From: DASUUI01 sp964577965
GTDB taxonomy: Bacteria; Gemmatimonadota; Gemmatimonadetes; Gemmatimonadales; Gemmatimonadaceae
Reading direction: 5' to 3'
Length of the DNA: 14,618 bases
Assembly: GCA_964577965.1 (NCBI GenBank)
Contig: CAZOAT010000064.1
Span: forward strand, 1 to 14,618
Below, piece by piece: positions 1 through 7,364 of this stretch. Below the pieces are notes generated by a model. It searched no databases. It had not been told where the DNA came from and was given only the letters and a program-made list of their open reading frames with translations. The position numbers were made by a program, and so were the translations under genes. Every line of letters starts with the position of its first letter. Within the stretch, counting starts at the first letter, position 1.

Positions 1-80
1 AGGGGCAGCGAGACGATAGCGAGGTACCCCGCTATCCAGAACGTGCTTCCCGTAACGCCCTTCACTCGCGCGCTTGCCAT
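1..80 (-). CDS. N-terminus of a probable membrane protein, cut by the window edge
   Basis: Reading leftward from an ATG at 80-78, the frame stays open for 26 codons to the window edge. The peptide starts MASARVKGVTGSTFWIAGYL and continues AIVSLPL: a short basic start followed by a hydrophobic stretch, as in an uncleaved signal anchor or first membrane helix. The ribosome site is weak (AGAG about 8 bases upstream). I do not recognise the family and too little is visible to assign a role. The call rests only on frame, start codon and hydrophobic character. Confidence 0.42.
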   Translation of the reverse strand, partial: MASARVKGVTGSTFWIAGYLAIVSLP

Positions 81-217
81 GACTTGATCTCTGGTGCTTC
101 GTGGGAGGTTGCTGAAACGCTGCGAGATTCACAGCATAACGTCGCGACAACTTTCGGGACAGATACAGCGCGCCAGCATTGGCTGCAAACCTTGTTTCGC
201 CGCGCTGGCGCAGGATC

Positions 218-316
218 TCAGTTGCTGAAGACAAACGAGAATATCTCGTGCACCACCTCACGGGGGTGCGTCAGGTGCACGTAGTGCCCGGCGCCGGTGA
301 TGATGACCTGCCGCGA
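218..316 (-). pseudogene. C-terminal relic of an alpha/beta hydrolase
   Basis: On the minus strand the last 31 codons before a TGA at 220-218 read RQVIITGAGHYVHLTHPREV then VHEIFSFVFSN. The segment G-A-G-H-Y-V-H-L-x-x-P-x-x-V is the typical end of alpha/beta hydrolases, where this His is the catalytic-triad base and the last helix follows. Nothing upstream of about position 320 on this strand resembles the rest of such an enzyme; that DNA is antisense to the intact hydrolase starting at 342. The gene is therefore truncated at its 5' end and has no nucleophile Ser or acid residue. It is not simply the neighbour read backwards, because it lies outside that gene. The exact break, somewhere between about 316 and 330, is uncertain. 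Confidence 0.6.
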
Positions 317-341
317 GCGGCTACCGGGATAAGGAGGCAGC

Positions 342-1151
342 ATGGCAACCAGAGTCCATTCAGTCACACTAGCCAATGGAATTACCCTCCAATACGTCGA
401 GCAGGGCGATCCCTCGGGCATCCCCATGCTCCTCCTGCACGGCGTCACGGACTCCTGGCGTTCGTTCGAGCCCGTGTTGTCATTCATGCCCGCCTCCATC
501 CGTGCCTTCGCCCTGACGCAGCGCGGTCACGGCGACGCCAGCCGACCACCGACCGGCTATCGGTACACCGACTTCGCGGCCGACGCCGCGGTTTTCATGG
601 ATGCGATGGGTCTCGAATCGGCCGTAATTGTCGGTCACTCAATGGGCAGGGCAATCGCCCAGCGCTTTGCGATCGACCAGCCGGGGCGCACTCTCGGCCT
701 GGTCTTAATGGGTGCCTTCGCTGGTGATGCTGAGAATCCGATCGTTGTCGAGGTTGCGGAGGCCGTTTCGATGTTAACGGACCCGATCGACCCAGGCTTC
801 GTGCGGGAGTTCCAGGTCAGCACACTGGCGCAGCCGGTGCCGCCTGAATTCCTCGAAACCATCGTCCAGGAGAGTCTCAAGGTGCCGGCGCGGGTCTGGC
901 GAGCTGCCTTCGTGGGACTCCGGGAGGACGACGTCGCTGCGGAACTCGGGAAGATCAACGCGCCCACGCTCGTCGTCTCCGGCGACCGTGACGGGTTCGG
1001 GTCGATGCGCGAAGTGGAGGTTCGCACCCGGCAGATTCCGGGCGCCCGGCTAGCCGTCTACCATGGTGCCGGACATGGCTTCCACTGGGAAGAGCCTGCG
1101 CGTTTCGCCGCTGATCTCGCGGCCTTCACGCGAAGCCTTGCAGGCCCGTGA
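342..1151 (+). CDS. alpha/beta hydrolase
   Basis: A 269-residue cytosolic alpha/beta-fold hydrolase with no signal peptide. The oxyanion motif LLLHGVTDS lies at about residues 30-37. The nucleophile elbow G-H-S-M-G has Ser100, an acid (Asp215 or Asp217) sits in SGDRDGF, and the base His245 is in GAGHGFHWEEP. The start is fixed by a near-perfect Shine-Dalgarno AAGGAGG at 331-337, four bases before the ATG. Family members hydrolyse esters, lactones, epoxides or haloalkanes; the substrate cannot be named from sequence. It converges on the SMP-30-like gene across 161 bp with no clear terminator, and lies head-to-head with a relic of another hydrolase of the same fold. Length and motif order are normal, so it should be active. 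Confidence 0.9.
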   Translation: MATRVHSVTLANGITLQYVEQGDPSGIPMLLLHGVTDSWRSFEPVLSFMPASIRAFALTQRGHGDASRPPTGYRYTDFAADAAVFMDAMGLESAVIVGHSMGRAIAQRFAIDQPGRTLGLVLMGAFAGDAENPIVVEVAEAVSMLTDPIDPGFVREFQVSTLAQPVPPEFLETIVQESLKVPARVWRAAFVGLREDDVAAELGKINAPTLVVSGDRDGFGSMREVEVRTRQIPGARLAVYHGAGHGFHWEEPARFAADLAAFTRSLAGP

Positions 1152-1312
1152 GGCGTGGTCGTGGCGACCCGGCATCGCCCGTGACCTACGCGTGGCGCAA
1201 GCGAGCCGCAGCCGTGAGGACGACATCCTGACCAGCCCGCGCTGCATTAAGCGGTTCCTCAATTGCGGGCCTGATCCGGCCGTTTAGCCGAGTGGCCCGG
1301 ACGACGAGACGG

Positions 1313-2389
1313 TTACCGGTCGAGCCGGATCAGCGCGTCGCCAAGGCCGGTAAGGTAAATCGGGCCGGCGCCCTCATTCAGGATCAGTCCGGTGATGAAC
1401 CCCGGAAGCGGGGCCCACTGCTCCGGGGTGAGCAGCTCCAGACGGGACTCACCTCTCTTCCCCCGCGCATCGAACTCCGCCGCCCGCTCCATTTGCACGG
1501 GAGTCTGCACATTGAAGGCAGTGTGCGTTGCACCCGTAGCGGTGTTCAACACGATTACCTGGTTGCTGATCGGCGCGACCATCCAGAGCCTGCCCCTGTC
1601 GTCCAGCTCGAGGTTGTCAACAGCGTGGCCCTCGAAAACGACGGTGCGCTCGCTCAACCCTCCGGTTGCAGGATCGACGCGGTAACGCAGCACGCGACCC
1701 GCCATCATCTCCGACACATAGAGGTGGCCGTTTCGCTCGTCAAGCGCCACTCCGTTGGGAAAGGCCAGAGAGTCGAGAACGACCTCCGCCTGTGTTCCCG
1801 GTTGGTCCCCGCTCATCGGCAGTCGAAGCAAGGCGCCCTCGACGCTCCCCGCATCCACCGACGCCCACATCCTGCTGAGTCCCGTTTCCGCACTGTTGCG
1901 GGCGCTCTGAGTGAACCAGATCGTGCCCCTCGAATCCCGTACCGCCGCATTGACGCCATAGCGATGCTGATAGACCTTCTCAGCCGCACCCGTGGTCACG
2001 TTCACCCGGTAGATGCTCCCGTCCTCGATGTCGGTGACAAGTGCGTGGGCGCCATCGGGCTCCAGCGAAACACCGTTCGCACCACCCTCGCGCGCCGGGG
2101 GGTTGTGAACGTAGCCCGCAGCGACCATCTCACCGAACGGCCTGCTGGTGCCATCGGGTTCGATCAGCCGAAGTCCGCTGACGGCGTCGGTGACGAGCAG
2201 TCTTCCGTCCGGCAGAGCGACGCCGTCTTCCGGTCCATGCAGCCCACGCGCCGACGGGAACACCATCGTCGAGTCGTACGACCACTGCCTCACCGTTTCG
2301 ATTGCACGCGGCGAACGGTCGCAGGCGCCGACAAGCACAGTGCAAGCACCAAGGACTGCAACACGTGCCGCCGAAATCTTTCGGGACAT
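1313..2389 (-). CDS. SMP-30/gluconolactonase/NHL-type beta-propeller lipoprotein
   Basis: A 358-residue exported protein. The N-terminus is basic then hydrophobic and ends in V-L-V-G-A-C, so Cys23 is the likely lipidated residue. The rest shows repeated propeller blades of the SMP-30 kind: EDGVALPDGRLLVTDAVSGL, GANGVSLEPDGAHALVTDIE, AFPNGVALDERNGHLYVSEM and NLELDDRGRLWMVAP. Relatives bind a divalent metal in the central channel and hydrolyse lactones or act as ligand-binding propellers; which applies here cannot be told. The start is the ATG at 2389, which places the lipobox correctly; the ribosome site (GGTAAGA) is weak. The gene lies downstream of and codirectional with the DUF5916 relic, 149 bp apart, and has its own candidate promoter in that gap. 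Confidence 0.82.
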   Translation of the reverse strand: MSRKISAARVAVLGACTVLVGACDRSPRAIETVRQWSYDSTMVFPSARGLHGPEDGVALPDGRLLVTDAVSGLRLIEPDGTSRPFGEMVAAGYVHNPPAREGGANGVSLEPDGAHALVTDIEDGSIYRVNVTTGAAEKVYQHRYGVNAAVRDSRGTIWFTQSARNSAETGLSRMWASVDAGSVEGALLRLPMSGDQPGTQAEVVLDSLAFPNGVALDERNGHLYVSEMMAGRVLRYRVDPATGGLSERTVVFEGHAVDNLELDDRGRLWMVAPISNQVIVLNTATGATHTAFNVQTPVQMERAAEFDARGKRGESRLELLTPEQWAPLPGFITGLILNEGAGPIYLTGLGDALIRLDR

Positions 2390-2462
2390 TGTCTTACCGG
2401 GGATGTGGCGAGCGCCTGCAGGCCAGACGCCAGCTGGTGCCGTAATCTGTTCCTGGGGCGTG

Positions 2463-2490
2463 ACGATACCGCCGGGTTCTCTGGCGTCAA
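2463..2490 (-). promoter_or_regulatory. candidate promoter for the SMP-30-like gene
   Basis: On the minus strand TTGACG (2490-2485) and TATCGT (2468-2463) are 16 bases apart, giving 5/6 and 4/6 matches to the sigma-70 boxes. They lie in the 149-bp gap and about 73 bases upstream of the ATG at 2389. This is inspection only; such matches also arise by chance. Confidence 0.35.
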
Positions 2491-2538
2491 GGAGAGCGGC
2501 CGTAAAGAGACGACAACGGGTCAGTGCGTTGAGCCCGC

Positions 2539-4018
2539 TTATCGCACTGGTATCCAGTAGCTGACCTTCAGCGCCAGGAAGTTGTCACCTGGTGCACCGA
2601 GAGCGTCAAAGAGATCGCCGGGCCGCACCAGGCGCACGTCTCGCCTGGCGCTCCTGTCCTGCTGCCAGACGAGATACATCGTGCTTCCGGGCCGCCACTC
2701 CCAGCGCACAACCGCATTGCTGCGGAATGATCGAACGTTGAAGTCGCGCGGACCGATCGTGAACGTCTCGGCGCCGGCGGTCACAGTGTGCGAGCCATTG
2801 GGGTTGCGCGTGATCGTCGTACCCGCGTCGCTGCCATACGACAAGAGCTCATGCGAGCGCGGCGCGGGCAGCTCGCCGAGGTCGTGGAACGTGCCACTGG
2901 ATGCGAACGGCTCGGCGTACGTCTCCAGCGTCAGGTTCGGCGTCACCGTGTAATTGAGACGGAAGCGCGCCGCCACTTCACTGCGATCGACGTAAGCAAA
3001 GACATACCGCCGCCCGAATGTCCCGGGCCGGTCGCCGGCCACAGACGTGACGAACTGGCGCGGGTCCTCCCACCGCTCCCAGCTCGGATCGAACGTCATC
3101 TCCCAGCGGACGCCCGGCCGGAAGGAAAAGCTGAACTCCAGCTCGCGGCTCCATCCCCCGGCGTCGTCTCTCTCGAACTCCGCTTCCACACCGAACCCGT
3201 TCCGTGCGCCGGCTCGGTTCTGCAGCTCGATCTCAACTCCCTTGCGACCTGGTCTTCCCATCAGTGGCCCACCGCGTGTGAGCGCATCCGACATTGTACG
3301 CGGCCCGTACCATGTTTCCGCGAACACGCGCCAGAAATTGTGAAAGGTCGCGTTGCCCCACAGGTGTGTGCTCGCTACCGTGCGGTCGCCGTCGTAGTTC
3401 CACAGCGACTCCGTTCCCAGACCGAAGAGATATGTGCGATACCAGCTCCCCGGCTCGGTCTCCCGGTAACGGATCTGCGCCACAAGGCCACGCTCATCCA
3501 CGGCGCCGAACGCACCCATGTCGTTCGGCTCCAGCCCCGGCGACTCCTGCCAGTAGTCGATGTCCCACAACCAGTGCTTCCCCGAAAGCTTGCTGTGGTT
3601 GATTCCCATCTGGTTGCCACTCATCGCTCTGCGCGTCGGATCGAGGTGCACGTGCTGAACATCCGGACGCTGCCAGTACCGCCTCGACGACAGCTGCTGG
3701 CGCAGGATGGCAGTCGAATCGCCGCTTATCCGGGTGACGCCGATGTACGCACTGGCATCGTACATCCCTCCGGCCCAGCGCAGACGTCCGTCCACGAGTG
3801 CGGAATAGGCTTCGTGGACCAGAAGGTCGGAGAGCGGCGTGCCCGAGTCGAGGTCGCGCCGCACCATCGTTGCCATCCCCCCGAACGTGGATCGCGTGCG
3901 CCCGAACTCCTGCTGTGCGCTCGCGACGGCGTCGAACAGCCTCGAGCGACTGGGCCGCCGCGTTCGTGGCGAGCGCGAGAAAGCCGGCCAGCAGAAATGC
4001 GGGAGCGGCAATGGTCAC
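2539..4018 (-). pseudogene. DUF5916 outer-membrane barrel protein with internal deletion and frameshift
   Basis: The long frame (about 3940 to 2539) encodes the C-terminal part of DUF5916 proteins: LFDAVASAQQEFGRT, then GGMATMVRRDLDSG, RYWQRPDVQHVHLDPTRRAM, WNYDGDRTVASTHLWGNATF, and a final aromatic beta strand LKVSYWIPVR suited to an outer-membrane barrel. Intact relatives are roughly 700-900 residues with a signal peptide and an N-terminal carbohydrate-binding-like domain; here about 470 residues remain and that domain is absent. A signal peptide does exist: from GTG at 4018, VTIAAPAFLLAGFLALATNA ending AAQS. It is in another reading frame, meeting the barrel frame near 3939-3945, and 4018-2539 is not a multiple of three. 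The simplest reading is an internal deletion that removed the N-terminal domain and broke the frame. A TTG start at 4011 in the barrel frame gives a Pro/Arg-rich start without export signal, so an intact product is unlikely. Confidence 0.72.
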
Positions 4019-4110
4019 TTCGTTGATACGCCCGGCGCGAGGAGCGGGTTTCAGTTTCCGGGCTGCATGGGGGGAGGAGCGCCCGTGGCTGTCCCGCGTG
4101 GTGAGCAATC

Positions 4111-5001
4111 CTAACGGCGACGCGCCCGACGATAAGCCGCCGGTGTCGATCCCAGAACGCGCCGGAACCAGCGGGTCAGGTGCGCCTGGTCGGCAAAGCC
4201 GGCCTCAGCCGCGATGAGCGATATTGGCAGGTCCGTAAGTGCGAGCACATCGGCAGCCCATTCCACGCGGAGCCGCCGGATGTAGCTGCCGAGCGGCATT
4301 CTGTGCGCGCGCCGGAAGACTGCCGCGAGATGCGCCGCGTGCACGCCAGCTACCGCGGCGATGTCGTCGATCCGCAGGTCCTCGCGAAAGCGCGCATGCA
4401 CGAGATCGGTCGCCGTCATCAACCAGGAAGGCGGTTCTCTCAGCCTTCCATCGACGTGGTGATCCATCCGGGCCGCTTCTGCGAGGATCTCGAGTACCAG
4501 CCCTTCGATCGCGAGGGGCGTCACGTCATCCGGCGCGGAAAGTTCACGCGCCAGACCACGCGCAGCAGCCATGATCGGCCCGTCGCGGAAGTGATTGACC
4601 CCGTCGAATAAGGCGAGACAACGGCCGGGCAGGGTTCCAGTAATCGTATCGGGCTGCAGCACGACTCCACGCGCTCCTGCCGCTGCTATGTGGTTGGCGT
4701 GTCTCTCGCCAGCCGGCTGTGTCAGGATGGTGCCCGCTGGACAGGCGAACGTGCGCCTGCCGGACGCTGCGCTCTGGAGCGAGAGATCGAACCCTCCTTC
4801 CAGAATGACAGCGAGCGTGGAGCGATCATGTACGTGCGGCTCCAGGATCACGCCGGGCGGGAACCACACATATGTGACCAGGCAGCGCGGAACCTCCCGT
4901 GCCATGAAGCGGGGGCTCCACGTGCTCACCGGGACAGGAGCTTCGCGCACTCCCGTCGGCATCCTGCGCTGCACCGGCCGCATGGCTGAAGTCTGCATCA
5001 C
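4111..5001 (-). CDS. AraC-family transcriptional regulator
   Basis: A 296-residue regulator. The N-terminal half is a cupin-like sensing domain (FPPGVILEPHVHDRSTLAVI, EGGFDLSL, then CPAGTILTQPAGERHANH). The last 100 or so residues form the AraC double helix-turn-helix: LRIDDIAAVAGVHAAHLAAV, FRRAHRMPLGSYIRRLRVEW, then LTDLPISLIAAEAGFADQAH and LTRWFRRVLGSTPAAYRRAR. The His pair in EPHVHDRS is typical of the cupin fold; the ligand is unknown. Possible starts are GTG 5001, ATG 4998 and ATG 4983; none has a strong ribosome site. It is divergent from the secreted-protein gene at 5214, and the shared intergenic region has repeated CGTTCAA motifs that could be its operator. The DUF5916 relic follows 92 bp downstream on the same strand. 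Confidence 0.9.
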   Translation of the reverse strand: MMQTSAMRPVQRRMPTGVREAPVPVSTWSPRFMAREVPRCLVTYVWFPPGVILEPHVHDRSTLAVILEGGFDLSLQSAASGRRTFACPAGTILTQPAGERHANHIAAAGARGVVLQPDTITGTLPGRCLALFDGVNHFRDGPIMAAARGLARELSAPDDVTPLAIEGLVLEILAEAARMDHHVDGRLREPPSWLMTATDLVHARFREDLRIDDIAAVAGVHAAHLAAVFRRAHRMPLGSYIRRLRVEWAADVLALTDLPISLIAAEAGFADQAHLTRWFRRVLGSTPAAYRRARRR

Positions 5002-5017
5002 GGTCGACGGTCTGGTC

Positions 5018-5141
5018 TTGAACGATTCAATTATTCGACGCCCGCTTCAGTACCGCCGTGCCTCCGGAGCGGCATCCGATCCTCCGTCTGTGGACTACAC
5101 AGCCCCCCCCGGACACTCGAATCGTTCAACCTGCCGTTCAA
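5018..5141. promoter_or_regulatory. candidate AraC-type operator: three CGTTCAA motifs in the divergent region
   Basis: TTGAACGATTC (5018-5028) and GAATCGTTCAA (5119-5129) form a perfect 11-bp inverted repeat with a 90-bp spacer. A further CGTTCAA at 5135-5141 is a direct repeat of the one at 5123-5129, 12 bp start to start. All lie between the start of the AraC-family gene and the start of the divergent secreted-protein gene. AraC-family proteins commonly bind paired direct half-sites near their own divergent promoters, sometimes with a distant site for looping. The assignment to this regulator is inference. Confidence 0.4.
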
Positions 5142-5213
5142 GACGCGGCGCGGGCGCGCTCGTAGGATGAACGAAGAATGCACTCGACTTCCCACCCACA
5201 TCTGGAGGTATTC

Positions 5214-5726
5214 ATGAGATTGCGTCGTCGGCTCCCCTTTGGCGGCGTTGTGCTGGCGGCTTTCGCCTGCTCCGATCCTTCCGCCCCTGTCCTGCAGGAC
5301 GTCCCGCGGTTCACTGTTGCGGCTCCTTTCCATCACGCTGTCGGCAGCGGACACGTTGAGCAGGGCGGCGGCATTCGCGAATTCACCTTCCACGCCGTCG
5401 AGCGACCGGATGGCAGCGCATCCGGCAGCTTCAAGGTCGTTCTCCCGTCGGGATTGTTCTTCGAAGCCGACGTTACCTGCCTCGCGGTCGACGGCGCCAC
5501 GGGGTGGGTCGGCGGAGTCATTCGAGCCACGAATGCAGGCGGCGTAGTGATAGGCAGCGTGTCGACCTTTTATGCCATCGACGGGGGTGAGGGAGAGGAC
5601 GCGGGCGACATCGTCAGCACCGCGGCCTTCAATGCTGCTGCAGGCGCTGATCTCGTGTTCTGCGCCAACCGACCGCTGGCACTGCCGCCTCTCGCGGTCA
5701 GTGACGGGAACGTGCAGGTGCGCTGA
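5214..5726 (+). CDS. small secreted or lipoprotein-like protein of unknown function
   Basis: A 170-residue exported protein. The start chosen is the ATG at 5214, because GGAGG at 5204-5208 lies five bases before it and because it puts a basic-hydrophobic signal (MRLRRRLPFGGVVLAAFACS) at the N-terminus; a start at 5178 would bury the signal. Cys19 followed by SDPSAP resembles a lipoprotein cleavage site, though the Phe two residues before the Cys is atypical. The mature part is Gly/Ala/Val-rich with alternating beta-like strands: SGHVEQGGGIREFTFHAVER, GSFKVVLPSG, EADVTCLAVDGATGWVGGVI. Cys residues in VTCLAV and VFCANR could form a disulfide. I do not assign a named family. It is divergent from the AraC-family gene and may be its target. 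Confidence 0.75.
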   Translation: MRLRRRLPFGGVVLAAFACSDPSAPVLQDVPRFTVAAPFHHAVGSGHVEQGGGIREFTFHAVERPDGSASGSFKVVLPSGLFFEADVTCLAVDGATGWVGGVIRATNAGGVVIGSVSTFYAIDGGEGEDAGDIVSTAAFNAAAGADLVFCANRPLALPPLAVSDGNVQVR

Positions 5727-5746
5727 CTGAAGCGATTCTACGGATC

Positions 5747-5769
5747 GGGGGTCGCAGCCTGCGGCCCCC
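5747..5769. terminator. hairpin between convergent genes, probable terminator
   Basis: GGGGGTCGCA, a GCC loop, and TGCGGCCCCC make a 10-bp stem with one G-T wobble. It lies 20 bases after the stop of the secreted-protein gene and 8 bases before the end of the minus-strand small ORF. There is no clear T-run on either side, so termination strength is uncertain. Confidence 0.5.
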
Positions 5770-5777
5770 GCTCTCCC

Positions 5778-5987
5778 CTACGCCACATCCATTCGGCGCA
5801 GCCGCCGGATCGAGAACACCAGGAGTCCGGCGAACATCAGCACCGACATGATGACGGCGGCCTCCAGGCTCAGATGGTTGCCTGTGGCTAATCGCCGCTC
5901 GTCCAGCCCGTGCATCAGCGCGATCGCGTAGTGCCGGATGCTCAGCAACCGCACGCCCGATACGAACCCTGAGAAGAACCTTCCCAC
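5778..5987 (-). CDS. small membrane protein or C-terminal remnant of a larger one
   Basis: A 69-codon frame from GTG at 5987. It has an amphipathic front (MGRFFSGFVSGVRLLSIRHY), a middle LMHGLDERRLATGNHLS, and one clear membrane helix EAAVIMSVLMFAGLLVFSIR ending in a basic tail RRLRRMDVA, implying a cytoplasmic C-terminus. The layout resembles the end of ABC-2-type permeases, but I cannot establish homology. The frame stays open upstream to a stop near 6080, with Pro/Ala-rich non-membrane sequence, and there is no good ribosome site. It could be a real small protein or the tail of a decayed permease, in line with the other relics nearby. Confidence 0.35.
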   Translation of the reverse strand: MGRFFSGFVSGVRLLSIRHYAIALMHGLDERRLATGNHLSLEAAVIMSVLMFAGLLVFSIRRLRRMDVA

Positions 5988-6229
5988 AGCACGATGTGCA
6001 GCACCCCCGGGGCTGTTTACGGCAGGTGCACTGCTGAAGTTTCGCGGCTCGGCTGACGTCGGCCTTCGACGCCACTATTGACACGCCACTCTGGAACACG
6101 TACTTCACTGCCCTTGCACGCGCAGCAGCAGCACTGCACCACCCTCGAAGCCTCCCCCCTCCCTGTCACGCTTCACTCCGCAGCGTTCGTCCCCACGCGG
6201 AGGTCACGCTGCACACACCAGAAAGCACG
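5988..6229. other. intergenic stretch with no recognisable feature
   Basis: I see no coding frame with protein-like composition, no RNA gene and no strong hairpin here. Together with the short frames on both sides it makes a roughly 600-bp low-information region between the secreted-protein gene and the pxp operon. Confidence 0.4.
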
Positions 6230-6582
6230 ATGACCACCGCGGTTGAGCCCGTCGAAGTCACGCTCGTCGCAGTCGCCCCGCTCCCGGCATCAGCTCCGCC
6301 GGCGACCGAGGTCGCAGGTCCCGTCGATTCGGCCGCATGGCATTCAGCAACTACATCCTGACGTCCATCATCTGCGCTTTCATCTTCTACGGTTTCGGCT
6401 TCGCGCTGTTCGGCGAGCTGCAGCGACATCAGTTGTACTATGTGGTCGCCGCGGCCTGGGCTTTCCAGCTGATTGCCAGTCCGATCTGGCTGCGGCATTT
6501 TCGTTTCGGCCCGCTGGAGTGGCTGTGGCGGTGGCTCACGTACGGGAAGAAGCCTCCGATGCGGAGCGGGACAGCCGGCTGA
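6230..6582 (+). pseudogene. DUF418 family protein relic: leader joined out of frame to the C-terminus
   Basis: The end of the DUF418 domain is unmistakable from about 6316 to 6582: FGRMAFSNYILTSIICAFIF, YGFGFALFGELQRHQLYYVV, then IASPIWLRHFRFGPLEWLWR and WLTYGKKPPMR. Intact DUF418 proteins have a DUF418 domain of about 160 residues preceded by several membrane helices, in total about 350-420 residues; here only the last 80-90 residues remain. Just upstream, in another frame, an ATG at 6230 begins MTTAVEPVEVTLVAVAPLPA and runs to VDSAA, a Pro/Ala-rich leader of the kind that can precede the first helix. From 6230 to 6582 is not a multiple of three, so the leader and tail cannot be read as one protein. 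A short frame from ATG 6337 could still be translated (81 residues), but would lack most of the fold. The C-terminal assignment is firm; the leader's origin is inference. Confidence 0.65.
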
Positions 6583-6609
6583 TTCGACGGGAGAATACGC
6601 GCTGGATCA

Positions 6610-7347
6610 ATGGACCTGAATGCTGATCTTGGCGAAGGCGCCGCGACCGACAGCGAGCTGCTGGCGGTCGTGACGTCAGCGAACGTTGCCTGCGGTGCGC
6701 ACGCTGGCGACGCGGAAACGATGCGCGATGTCGTTCGCCGCGCACGGAAGGCCCGCGTCGTCGTCGGAGCACACCCCGGGTATCCCGATCGTGAAGGGTT
6801 CGGCCGCAGGGAGATCGGAGCAACGCCAGACGACATTGAGCGCTGGACGCGTGAGCAGATCGAGTCGCTGCTGGAGATCTGTCACGACGCAAAGACTGAC
6901 CTGCGCTACGTGAAGCCGCATGGCGCTCTGTACAATCGCACGGTCGGCGACTCTGCGGCCGCGGCGGCGGTTGCGGCGGCGATACGCGCCGTCGGCGGCA
7001 GGCTGATGGTTCTGGGCCCTGCTGGCAGCGCACTGCTCGCGGAAGCAGAAGCTGCCGGCCTTCGCACAGCGACCGAAGCGTTTCTGGATCGCGGCTACGC
7101 CGACGACGGAACGCTTCTGCCGCGGAGCCACCCTGATGCCTTGCTCACTGATCCAGCGGTCGCTGCCGAGCGCGCGGTGCTGTTGGCGCGCGGTGAGCCG
7201 ATAACGTCTGCCGACGGTCAGCCGCTGCTGCTGACCGCCGACTCGCTGTGCGTTCACAGCGACAGTCCGACGGCTGTGGCCATCGGCAAGGCGGCACACG
7301 CGAGACTCAAGGCCGAGGAGATCGCGCTGGCGCCGTTCGCAACGTGA
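6610..7347 (+). CDS. pxpA: 5-oxoprolinase subunit A (LamB/YcsF family)
   Basis: A 245-residue cytosolic protein of normal family length. Hallmarks in order: DLNADLGEG (residues 2-10), ANVACGAHAGD (about 25-35), VGAHPGYPDREGFGRR (about 52-67), YVKPHGALYN (about 98-107), EAFLDRGYADDGTLLPRSHP (about 155-174) and ADSLCVHSDSP near the end. PxpA works with PxpB and PxpC to hydrolyse 5-oxoproline (pyroglutamate) to glutamate using ATP, clearing a spontaneous damage product of glutamine and glutamate. The ATG at 6610 is chosen because DLNADLGEG is normally at the very N-terminus; the ribosome site is weak. It is the first gene of a three-gene operon, 17 bp before pxpB, and lies 27 bp after the DUF418 relic, so the operon promoter must lie within or before that relic. 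Confidence 0.95.
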   Translation: MDLNADLGEGAATDSELLAVVTSANVACGAHAGDAETMRDVVRRARKARVVVGAHPGYPDREGFGRREIGATPDDIERWTREQIESLLEICHDAKTDLRYVKPHGALYNRTVGDSAAAAAVAAAIRAVGGRLMVLGPAGSALLAEAEAAGLRTATEAFLDRGYADDGTLLPRSHPDALLTDPAVAAERAVLLARGEPITSADGQPLLLTADSLCVHSDSPTAVAIGKAAHARLKAEEIALAPFAT

Positions 7348-7364
7348 GCCGCGGGGCGGGCCGT

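Noticed and set aside
170..211. 8-bp inverted repeat GCGCCAGC/GCTGGCGC with a 26-base spacer
   Set aside because: Short GC-rich repeats with large loops are common by chance here, and it matches no gene end or promoter.
1292..2560. Long plus-strand open frame (422 codons) over the SMP-30-like gene
   Set aside because: It is antisense to a gene with clear signal peptide and propeller motifs; its product is Arg/His/Pro-rich without domain features, as expected of GC-rich shadow frames.
3930..3950. Programmed ribosomal frameshift joining signal peptide and barrel in the DUF5916 gene
   Set aside because: No slippery heptamer is seen at the junction, and the whole N-terminal domain is missing, which deletion explains and frameshifting does not.
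2788..4026. Long plus-strand open frame (412 codons) over the DUF5916 region
   Set aside because: Composition is Arg/Pro/Ala-rich and featureless, whereas the opposite strand encodes recognisable DUF5916 sequence.
5103..5110. Run of eight C in the AraC/secreted-protein intergenic region
   Set aside because: It lies outside coding sequence and shows no promoter-spacing context to suggest phase variation; could be a chance homopolymer.
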